Of a DNA stretch of 64,000 nt, positions 49,499 to 61,000 are shown piece after piece (positions within the stretch are counted from its first letter, which is position 1; the number at the start of each line of letters is the position of its first letter). Source of the DNA: Anaeramoeba flamelloides (lineage: Eukaryota > Metamonada > Anaeramoebidae); the NCBI GenBank assembly GCA_027625915.1, contig JANTQA010000033.1, forward strand, positions 4,278,001 to 4,342,000, in the 5' to 3' direction. The notes below the pieces were generated by a model. It was given only the letters and a program-made list of their open reading frames with translations. It did no database searches and was not told where the DNA came from. Position numbers and translations under genes: made by a program.

Positions 49499-49809
49499 TC
49501 AAGGTTAAAATTAAAAAGAAAAAACTAATTCTTGAGAATAAAGTAATTAAATGAATAATGAAATGTTAAGTACAATTTTTTTCTCAAGAAAGTCATTCTT
49601 GAATTTGAATTTTTTAAATTTTGTATGAATTTTTTTAATTTTTGAAGAGAGGAAATTAATTTCCTCTTACAGCCTAAAGTTTTTTATTAATTTAAGAAAT
49701 AAACTGAAAATTTATTAATTTTTCAATTTATTTCTTGATTTAAAAAAATTCTATGTTCTTTCCATAATTTCTTAATGTTTTATTAGAAATTTCAATAAAG
49801 AATCATAAT

Positions 49810-50110
49810 TTTTTTTTTCATTAACCATTGATAAGATAAATAATGAATCTTTGTACCGCATAATATCTTTGATATTATTATTCTTATTGTTTTTGTTAAT
49901 TTGAATTAGTTCTTTAATCCAAAATTTTCAATGTTTTTTTCATAGAATAGGTAGTCCCATAAAAAATGATTGATATCTTATGCGATTTCTAAGTTTAAAC
50001 GTTTTTTACATTAATATGTAGATTTTTTTTTTATATTATTCTTATCATTAAAATAAGAATTTCTATTTTTTGATAATTTGTGAAATTTTTTAGTTTTAAG
50101 ATTGAAGTAG
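49810..50110 (-). mobile_element. LINE 3' fragment
   Basis: It aligns with part of 51459-52037 through AAGTTTAAACG / GTTTTAAGATTG.AGTAGAG and TTTTTGTTGTTTG. On the minus strand it retains traces of the His-Phe-Leu-Trp and Pro box found in many LINE C-termini. Broken and short. Confidence 0.5.
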
Positions 50111-50149
50111 AGTCCTTCTATTAAAAATAATTTTTGTTGTTTGTTTTTT

Positions 50150-52230
50150 TTTTTTAATTTGAGAAAATTGAGTAAAATCTTTGATTTTTCTCCATTCTTT
50201 TGATTATTGGAAAATCGCCTTTAGCCTTCCTTGAGTTTTCTGTTTATAAGTAAAATCTATTGATTTTCGTTAGGTTTTTTTTACTTTTCGAAATAAACCT
50301 AAAATTTATTAAAATTTTCTTTCTATTTCAACAAGTCAAAAAAACCTAGAACACTTCACAAATAAATAGAAAACTCAAAAAAACGTAACGAATATCCATT
50401 TATAATCAAAATAAACAGAAAACTCAAGAAAAACTAAAGATTATTTTTCAGAATTTAAACAAATTGAGTAAAATCTTTGATTTTTCTCCATTCTCTAAAA
50501 TTAAAAAAAACCTAGGCACTCTACAACATGTCTATTTATTTATATTATTATTATACCTAATATTTTTTAAATATTCTTGACCTTTTCATCCATAATTGTT
50601 GATAATTAAATTTACTCTAAATTAATTTAGATTCATAAAGTGTCTATTTCCCAATTAATAATTACATTATCTGTTTTTGTAAATCTTAATTGATCTGAAA
50701 TATTGTTCAAGGGTGTGATTTTCCAATTTCTTTTTGGGTTGATATCTTCTTTTGTATATCGAGATACTGGCTTGGTGTATTGTGGCTTCAGTCTTATTAA
50801 TTGTTCTTGGTGAAATAAGGATTAATTTTTAAGAACAATATTACTTTTTTTTTTATCCAAACATCAATAAAGTCAAAATCTTTTTGATTTAGATTAAAAA
50901 TAACACATCCATAAAATAACTGGATAATACAGATTTATTTAAAAATTTTGTAATTTTACCCAATTCGCGAGTTTTTATTGGCAATAATTTTTTTTAATTT
51001 TTGTCTACCTATCTTTTACTTTTTCAAAGTTTTTTTTAAAAATTTCTGATTTTCTCACCAAATTTATAAATATTTTATTTTAAGTGAAAGTTTTTGATTT
51101 TAAGGTTTTAACAATATTTAGGTTTATTCCAAATACTTTAATAATGTTACAAATTATTATCAACTTTTTGTCAATTTCTCAAATAGGTCCTTTCATTATT
51201 AAAATCAAGTCATCTACAAACATTTGAACATGATGAACTAAATCTATTATTTTTTCAATTAAAAAATAGCTAATAAATCCAAATATTAGAGGGGAAAAGA
51301 TGATCCCCTTGATAAAAACTTATTCCTTTATTTTTATAATATTTTTGTAAATAATTTTCGATTTTTTTATTTTTTATATATTTACTGGGAGTATAGAACT
51401 AATATAGGGCTAATTGTATCAAAGAATTTTTTAATATCAATCGTGACTATAAAAAATTTTTTTTTTTTTTTTTTTTTTATTGTTGAAAGGGGGGAGTTTT
51501 TAGTTCCTCTTGTTTACCCGAATTCCTAAATTGTGATTTAGAAATTTTTTAAAAGATTTCCATATACTTTTATTTTCCACTAGGGCCAATAAAGTTATGT
51601 AATCTTTTCTGTTAATAATATTAAAAATATTATTGTTTTTTAATATATAAGATATATTGATTTTTTTTCATCTAATATCCAGATTTTACGATTATTTTCA
51701 TAGGTTGGGCAGAGCCAGAGAAAATGATCCAAATCTTCAATGACATCTAAATTATTTATTTTGTAAATAATTTACAAAATTTTGATTTATCTTCATTCAT
51801 AACAGGAGAATACCTGTTTAAATAAATTGTAAATGTTCTAAGTTTTAAGATTGGGGTAGAGCTTTTCCATTTTAAATATTTTTGTTGTTTATTAATATTT
51901 CCATGAATAGTAATGATTTTTAGATATTTTCGTACTTTCCAACTTGGGATATTTTTTAATTGATTAATTCAATAGTTGTCAAATTCTAATTCCAAATCTT
52001 TTAATGTTTTTGATTTCCAGTTAATATTTTCAACAACTTGTAAAAAATTCTTTATTTTTATATTTCTTTTTGGGTTTAACGGATTTAAATAATAAATTTA
52101 GAACAGCTATTCTTGTATCTAATTTTTTTCTTAAAGCTAAATTGAAATTCTGAAACTAGAATCCAATATTCTAAAATTTTGAAAGAATTAAAGTCAAAAA
52201 TAAATAAATAATTTGTTTCTACTTTTAAAT
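50150..52230 (-). mobile_element. LINE remnant with palindrome-array tail, copy 3
   Basis: On the minus strand it reads VTIDIKKFFDTISPILVLY (near 51380-51445), KGIIFSPLIFGFISYF (near 51270-51320) and FVDDLILIM (51194-51220). These are reverse transcriptase boxes in the right order. The array of short palindromes at 50150-50530 lies at its 3' side. A second retroelement piece splits it at about 51459-52037. Many disruptions; not intact. Confidence 0.75.
51459..52037 (-). mobile_element. LINE 3' end inserted in another LINE
   Basis: A T-run at the left end is the poly(A) tail of a minus-strand insertion. Flanks repeat TAAAAAATT on both sides, and copy 2 of the host LINE shows the unbroken site (near 31885). 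The body encodes DLDHFLWLCPTYENNRKIWI on the minus strand, the His-Cys-type C-terminal motif of many non-LTR elements. It is 5'-truncated, as LINE insertions often are. Confidence 0.72.
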
Positions 52231-53204
52231 AACAAAAATCTGTAGTAAATAATATCATTATCAGAATTACTAAAATGACTACTTCTCAATCCGTAGCCCA
52301 AGTATTCTAACAAAGTCATTAAAAGATTTAAAATTTTGATTTTAAATCAAAAGAAAATCAAGTTTTGTTCGAAAAAGATATCGGTTTATGTATTATTTTT
52401 TAAAAGATTAATTTTTTTTTATACTTTTTTATCTAAATAAATGATTAAAAACTGCAAGAGGGGTCAAAGAATAATTGCTTGGTTGTCAAAAATATGTTTT
52501 TATTTTTTATTTATTCCATAAATTACAAAGATGATAAAAATGAATTCAAATTATCTAGGTGAGGAATTTTACTGGAAATTTCTAAGACCAAGAGTTGAGA
52601 ATTGCTTATTGATTCTTGTTGAATCAAACTTGTTGAAAGTTTGAAATATGAATTCCTCAATTGTATGTTTTTGACACCCAATGATTTTGGGGTATTTATT
52701 ATTTCTATTACAATATCTTTGTTTTTTCAAGCATTGAATCTTGTTTGATTTTTTTTTGAAAAAATAAGATCAATAGTTTTCATTTATTATGAGTTATTAT
52801 TATAATTTCATCATCGACAGCAGGGCATGAAAACTGGATTGTAACTATGTGAATTTTTTCTTGTTTTAGTTTTATAACTAAGGTAATTTTGATTCTTATT
52901 TTTTGGTAACTCTTTCACTGTTTTTATGAAGGCATGTTTGAACTGTTAATTCATTTATAAATTGTTCATGTAAAATTAATAAATATTTTTGAAAAAAAAA
53001 AAGAAAAAATAATATTTTAAAAAAAAAATTAAAAATAATATTTATTTTAATTGAGATTAAATTTCAAACAAAAACAAGGAAAAAATTGAAAAATAAATTT
53101 TTTTAAAATTACTGATTAGAATGAAAAAAATAACAAAATAAAAAAAATTAATAATTCAATAAGAAAAAAAATAACGTCAATATACTCTTTGTATATTAAT
53201 CAAG

Positions 53205-53220
53205 GCAAGCAAGCAAGCAG
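53205..53220. repeat. GCAA tetranucleotide repeat
   Basis: About four copies of GCAA lie a few bases beyond the RasGAP stop codon, in its 3' untranslated region. Confidence 0.85.
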
Positions 53221-53226
53221 AATCTA

Positions 53227-56064
53227 TTAATTTTCGTTCTGAAAAATATCTGAGAATTTTTCGATTAATAAATGTTCACCAGCAAGGTCGTTTAATATTT
53301 TTTCATTAAAGGGCTGATATTGTAAAAATTTAAAAATTTTTTCCAAAGCTTCATCTAATTGTTCGTCATTAACCTGAAAAGATTCGAGTTGGTAATTAAA
53401 ATTCTTTGATGAAAAATCGATTTTATTTTTTGGCATTTGGATAATATTGTTTATATTTAAAGTGTTTCCAAAGCAAACATAATGCTTGTCATTTTTTTCT
53501 CCAATATAAATGATTTCTTTCTTACTGGTGATCGTTTTGGATAAGAAGCAGGGCTGTATTAGAAATTCCATGTATTGTTGAACCTTAACTGAATTCTGTT
53601 CAACAAAGTCATTTAAAAAGTACATTTCCTCTTCTTTGAATTGCTTTTGGTTTGCAATATTCTGTATTATTTTGGAAATCAATATTAGTCCTCTTCTGGA
53701 CTCTCTATTTGGTATCAAATCTGTGATGCCCATTTTCTCTGGCACGAAAATTGCTGGTGATATAAATCTTAGGAAAATGAATCCAGCCAAGACAATGTAT
53801 TTGGAGTTTGGGAATTTTTTACAAGTTGTCGAATACAATTTCCAGCATAGATTCCTGATGATCAGTGGGCAATATTGGTCCGAGTTATAGATGCTATTGA
53901 TCATCTTTTCGGCAAAGTGCAAGAGCGTCTTTTTATTTTCTTGTAAATTGTCGTTTTCGTTTAATTTCCTTTCGCTGATTTCAAAGGACTTGTTACAATT
54001 AATAATTTCAACAACGACACCGCTTATCGACCTTTTCAGGAATTCTTTGGCAATGCTATTTGAAAAAAACGACAGCATCTTTGTTGCTAAGGAATTGCCC
54101 CGAAACAAAGTGGTTTCCTCTGAGGTTAAATTTACTTGCTCTTCGATCAGGTACTGAAGTATTGGCAAATTCCATTTTTTAATTTCGAGTATTGGCACGA
54201 TGCTTTTCGAAAAAAGATCTAACTGGGTAATATCCAAATTGCTAATAATTGTTTTGATTAGTTTGAGTTCTTTATCATAATAAATTAAATCCCTGAGTTT
54301 TGTTTTCAGTTTATTGATTTCCAAATTGACAATGTTTGATAATATTTTGTTTGAGTGCTTCTTATTCTGATCCACTTTTTCATTTTTTTTATTGTACTTT
54401 TTGTTTCGACTATTTTCATCGTCGTCATTTTCGGTCGTTTGTATTTTTTGAGGATCCGAGGGGAAAATAATATCGACATCGGCCTTATTGATTTTGAATT
54501 CCTTGCTGTCCTTTTCCAATGTGACCCTATCTGAATTTAAATTACTATCCTTCGGAATGTTGATCCAATCATGTTTTTTTAGGCTTATATTATCCTTTGT
54601 GCTTGTGTAGTTTATTTTCATTCTAGCCCTCGGCCCGTTGTCTTCGTCGTTTTCTATATATATTCTCAGGCACTTTGCCAAAACATTGAATCTCCAGAAC
54701 TGCAATTCGTTAATTATTTTTTCATTTTCCCTCATTTCCTTCTCCAACGACTCCAGGACCTGGTTGCCCTGAATGGAATTCTGATTATAAACCTTGAACA
54801 TATTTTCCAAGCCGTTTTGCTGCTCATGCAAATTCAGGATCTTATTTTCAATCCAAATCACTATTTGATAATAAATCCGAATGTATATTTTTGGCTGATA
54901 ATCTTGCTTTTTGGGGATCGATTGGAAGGTATGAAAATTGTTTACCATCAACAGCAAATCACACCATTCAGATTTTGTCAATAATTCTGTTGAGGCAAAA
55001 ATGTAATTGTCGTTCCCAATGAGAATTTGGAAGCAATTTTGAAGAAATAGTTTGTTGCTCTTTATCGAATTTAGAAATTCCATTGTTTGGTTCTCGGTTG
55101 ATTGGATATATATTTGTGTAAATAAATTTATGGTCTTCTGTGGTTGCTTCTCGAATTTGTTATTATAAATTTCCAAATTATACCCAGACAATTTGATAAA
55201 GCATTTTTGAAATTTATTATTTATTTTACCAATTTTATAATAATATAAAAATCCCTGTTTAAAAATTGGTGGATCCAATTTTAACAATTTTTTGGACTTT
55301 CGTGTTGATAAATGGTTTGTTATATTGAATAATTTATTAAAATCAAAAAAAAAGTTCTCATTTAGTTCATTTAAATAAATGATAATGAAATTTTCTTTAT
55401 AAACAAGGCCCGTGTTTTTTTTTAATTCAATTTTGCCCTGGCTATTTATCCTGTTCACTTGAATAAGATTTTTTTCTTTGATTGTTTCTCTTTTTTCAGT
55501 CAAATGGAAATAATCTCCAATCTCATATTTCAATAAATTGCTTAATGCATTGTTCCGATTATTATTGCTCTGCATATTTTGTCTAAATTGATCGTTTTTC
55601 TTGAGCATTTTGAAATTTTTTAATTTTTGTGATTTTCGAAATTGCTGTTTACTAGACTTAATAGCAAAGCAATATCCAATAATTTCATTCGTTAATTTGC
55701 AATTATTGTTGTTGCTTTTGGCGCTATTATTCGAAAATTTAAAGTTAATTAATTTTATTAATATTCTTTTGATCCATAAATTACATAAATTAATTTTTTT
55801 TTTAATAGCTTGTCTTTTATTTTCTATTTCCTTTTTATCACTATTATCATCATAGTCATTATAAAATTCAATCAAACTTTTATTAGTATAATTCTGTTCA
55901 ATCATTTTTTTTTTATTTAATTGTAGCCAATCTAAAATAATTTCTAATTTTGATATTTGGAACATTTCATTATTATTATTACTACTCCTCCTCCTCTTCT
56001 TATCACCACCACCACCACTACCAATAGTATTATTCTTATTCTTATTGGTATTATTATTATTATG

Positions 56065-56095
<31 letters not shown>

Positions 56096-58045
56096 TTTAA
56101 AAAATTTAAAAAGTACTTTAATCCTTTAAAATAAAAAATCCATTCTTCAAAAATCTTTTGAGATTTTACTGAAAACTTTTTTTTAAAAGTTGTTGTAGTG
56201 ATGGTAAAATAAAATTCTTTATTATGTTTTTTATTATTGCTATTAGAATCTAAATTAATAAATTGGAAATTTCTTAAATCATAAATTTTTTTAATGTTTT
56301 CTTTTTCTTCATTGTCATACAATATTAAAAAATATCCTATTAATAAGGCATATCTTTTGCCCTTTTTTTTAACTTTACTTGTAAAATTTCTTTGAATATA
56401 GCTTGAGTAATAAATAGGAAAATTTAGAATATGATCAGGATTAATTTTCCAATATTTCAAAATTTTCTTTGTTAATATTTTCTCTTCTTTTTTATTTGGT
56501 AAAAAATGCAAATAGTCGTTAAAAAATTTTTCTGTTTCGGAAAAATTATTATTAGTAAATAAGTTTTCCAATTCTCTATTGTTTTGATCAATTGAATAGA
56601 TTATTTTTTTAAAATCAGAACCAAATTTTGGGTTGATTATTTGAACCTTGTTTGCTGGGATCTTGCCCTTTTTTTTTGTTTTTTCGTTTTCAACTAGCCA
56701 AGTGGAGCCATTAGAATTTAATAATAATAAAAATTCATTTTCTTTGAAATCCAATTCATTATTATTTTCTTTTTGGTAATCACTTAAGCAAAAGACTCTT
56801 TTTCTTAAATCGTTTTTGCCATATTTCAATAAGCATAGCCTACTAACGATATATTGTCTCCACAATCTTAAAAAATTAATCCATTTTTGATTTTCATTGA
56901 TTTTTTTTTTGATTTTTTTGATATTTTCGTTCTCTTTATTTTCATTATTTTCGTTATTATTATTGTTGCTGTTGCTGTTGTTATTGGTGGTATTGCTATT
57001 ATTAGTGTTGTTATTATTACTACTACTACTTTTACTGCCACTGCTGCTGTTGATATCGTTTGGATTGGTTTTATTCTCTTCTTCAATTAAATCAGAAAAA
57101 ATAATTGATAATTCAGAACATAATATTGATTGGTTAGCTATTTCATTTTCCAACCATTGTATGATTTGCAAATATTTATCTTTGTATATTCCAAAGTCTT
57201 GTTCGTTCAATGGGCTTAATAAATATTTGATTACTTGAATTATTTGAAAATAATTGTTCCATTTTTCGTACTGTGACGATGAATTAATTAAAAAGATTAA
57301 TTCTTCATCATTGAATGTAACAATAACATGATAATTTAATTCCTTGATTTTAAAAATATCAATCGAGATTAAGCTAGATAAATTATATTTTTTGATTATC
57401 TTTTTATCTTTCGCAATTGTCAACAAATTCCAATTTATTATTACTAATGAAGTAAAAGCCCATTGTTTGTCATTTCTATTTTTGGTTACGCATTTTTTTA
57501 AAATGCCCCCTTCAATAAATATTGGTAAGGAATCCTGTAATTCAATTTTGTCCTTTTTGGCGATAGGATTTAATTTTTTGCTCTCGTTATTGCCTTTATT
57601 TAATATTTTTAAATAATGATTCCGAGTTTTTTTTTGGATAGTATTCAAATTGATTTTATTATTTTGAATCTCCTTTTCTTTTAAGACCTTGGAATAAGAG
57701 GGTATTACTAAATCAACAAAGGATTCTAAAACATATCCCTTGCGGTGTTTAAATTCGGCCGATAAAACCCCACTTTCTGGCTTTCTTAAGACTAGTAAAA
57801 TATCGTTTTTATTAAAGCCTAACCATTCTTTTAAAAAAACGTTTTTAGTTGTTTTTTTCTTCTCTATTAATTCAAATTCCCTTTTCGGGTCAAAATCTTT
57901 TATTGCAATTGCCCTCATTTGGAAATCATTTGGTTCTGAAATGATTAGTCTTGTAATGATTTTTAAAACTTTTTTTTTCCAAACATTCAAATTTTTAATT
58001 TTCTTCTCGATCTTTTCTTTTTCAATTTTATTGCAATTATTATTA

Positions 58046-58076
<31 letters not shown>

Positions 58077-61000
58077 AATAATTTTTATTTTTATTATTAT
58101 TATTCGTGTTATTATCAGTATATGTATTAGTATTTTGATTTATTTGTGAACGTATCCAATCAATTAATACAAACAAATGTTTAATTCTTTCTTGTTTATT
58201 ATCAGCTAAGGTTAACGGTTGTAAAAAATAATAAAAATTCTTGCTTGCCTTAATTTGATGAAACCAATCGAGAAATTGTTTGCTATCGACAGGGCGAAAA
58301 ATCATTGAAACATTTGATCCTTTAAAAACGATTTCAATTTTTTGTTTTTCTTGTTCCTTTTCCCTTTCTTTCTTCGTAGTATTGAATGTAGGGAATAATC
58401 GTATTAATTGCCCAATTTGTCTTAAATCGTAAATGTGTGTTGGCTTTAATGAATTCTTTGATTCATAAAAAATTAATATCCAACTTTTCAATATTGACCA
58501 TTTTTTAACGACTTTATTTGATTTCAATTGGAAATAGACAAAGCCCTCTTGATAAACTGGATAAGATAAGCCATTTTTTTCAGCAATTTCAATTTCTTCA
58601 ATCAAATTTAAACGCAATTCATTTTTATTAATTACATCATTCTTTTTGTTAATGATATTCTTGACATTATCATTATCATCATCGTTATCGTTATCATTTG
58701 TAGTGGTATTGTTTTTAGTACGGTGATCTTTATTGACAAACACATCAAAATATTTTGCCACCTGAATAATTTTTATTTTTTTTCGTGCAGCATAGCCGAT
58801 CTGTTCACCTGATTCGACTTGTAAATAATTTTCATCAATTTCCTTAATTAATTTAAACCATTGGAATTTTTTAAAAATTAATTCGTTTACTTTATTTTGA
58901 TTTATTTTATTGTTTTCTAATATCGAATAGGCTACTTCTTTGTCTTTAATATATGGGAAATTAATTCTTGCATAAATGGATAATAAATTATCTTTAAAAT
59001 TGTTGATTTTATTTATATTATTTTTGACTAAAACTATTTTTGAATTTAATGATAAGCCCGGTAAACATTGATAAACAACTTTATTTTTTGATTCAACCTT
59101 TGTGGATTCAAGAACAGTTAGTTCGTCTTTGTAATTTGTATTATACTTGTGTTTTAACAGTTTTAGTTTATTGCTTTTTCTTTCAAGTAAATTGTCAATG
59201 TAATGCAAGGTATTTAAAAGTTTTAATTGATTTGTTCCTATTTGTTCCTCTTCCTCTTCAATTGGCTCAATTAAGCATGTGATATTTTTCAAAATTTGTA
59301 ATAAATTCACCCACTGATTGTATGTTTCCTTTGAATTGGCCGTGAGGAAAATTGATTGTTGATATTTCGTTTTGAGTTCAAAACTCCATTGCTTGTTAGT
59401 TCGTGCTTCAGAATTTGTCACAGAATTTAAATCTGTTATTTCAAGTATTTGATTGACAATAGTGTTGTCTTTTGAAGTGAATTGGTGGAATTGATAATTT
59501 GATAAATAAAATAATCCATTCTTATGGATTTTTTTAATTCTGTTTTTTTTTTTTGATATTTGAGTTAATAAACCATAAAAGGATTTATTAAATTGATAAT
59601 GAAATGGAATCTGTTTTTGCTTATCTCTTGTTAAAATAAAAATTTGTTCTATAATTTGGTTTTAGTATTATTTTTATTATTTAAAAAAAATTAAAAAGAT
59701 TTTGAATTAATTTTCATTTGTTTTTCAAAATTTGAGGATATTATTATTATTTGTTTATTTTTCATTAAAATTTAAATAAATAAAAAAAATAATATAAAAA
59801 CACATAAAATACTGACAAAGATTTATTCTTATTTTTTAATTGGAAAATAAAATTTTTAGGTTAAAATTACACAAATATTTTTTCCTCTTTATGAATTAGT
59901 AGAATGCAAAAAATAAATTCAACAAAATTTTCATTTGCCTTTCAGAAAAAATAAGAATTACTTTAAGGATCAAGTCATTATGGAAAATTTTTTTTTTTAA
60001 AATAGATTGAAATAATTTTTAAGCAATTTTTATTGGAGTAACTTATACCAATTTAAAAACAAATCGGCATGTAAAAGTAAGATAGATTTTGGAAATCAAC
60101 AAGGAAAAAAGAGGTCATTTTTTAGAAAAAAGCACCAAAAAGACCTAACACTCAATTCCCAAATTGAAGGGCTGTGTGTTATAATTTTGAATAAAACTGT
60201 GTTAGTTTTGAAGTGTCGATCTTTGATTCTTTTTGAGATCTTGAAGATTTTTTCATTTTTTTCTATTTCTCAAATGAGTTATTTTCATCTCAGGAATGTT
60301 GCAAAATCTTTTTTTGTCAAATTTAGAGGGTTACAAAATCACTCACAAATTGGAGTAAATCGAATTAAATCGATTTTGCACTTAAAAGAAAATAATTTGT
60401 TTGAAATCGAAGAAAGTTAAAGTATTCCTTAACCTATTAATTAAAAATAGTGGAATATTTAGTTAATTTCTTTTCATTTGATCTAAAAAAAATGTTTTTT
60501 TGTTATTGAAAAAGAAGTGTTTATTTTTTATTTGTGATATTGTTTTTTTTGACATACTGATTGAATATCATGTTAGGTGGAATTTTTATAATCAATAAAA
60601 CAATTATTACAAATTTTCTTGAAAATTGCTTTTGAGCAATAAAACAAAACAAGTCGAAATTTCGATTGGGATTTCTTCCTAATTCTTAATTGTTTTGTTT
60701 GATACTTTTTTTTTTTTTTTTTTATTAGTATTCAATTGAAAATTTTGCAATGAATCTTTTTTAATAAAAGAAATTATTTTTGTAATTAAATTTGGTTTTT
60801 AAAAGTAGAAACTTTTCATAAACATCATTTTGAATGCAAATGCTTTTTTGTATTTGTGTAGTGGGGATATATGAAACCTGCCAATGAAAGCGAAGAGAAA
60901 ATATGTGAAAATGACAATTAAATTTAATCATGGTTGTTTGGTGACTTTCTAAGATTGAAAATAATTGTCATTTTCGCAGATTTTCGCTTCGATTTTATTC

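Larger units (their letters stand above)
47829..53226. other. Transposon-rich intergenic region
   Basis: About 5.4 kb upstream of the CH gene and downstream of the RasGAP gene. It holds palindromic elements at 48446-48751 and 48938-49498, a short LINE 3' fragment (49810-50110), a LINE remnant (50150-52230) with another retroelement piece inside, and a GCAA repeat next to the RasGAP stop. No gene is supported. Confidence 0.6.
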
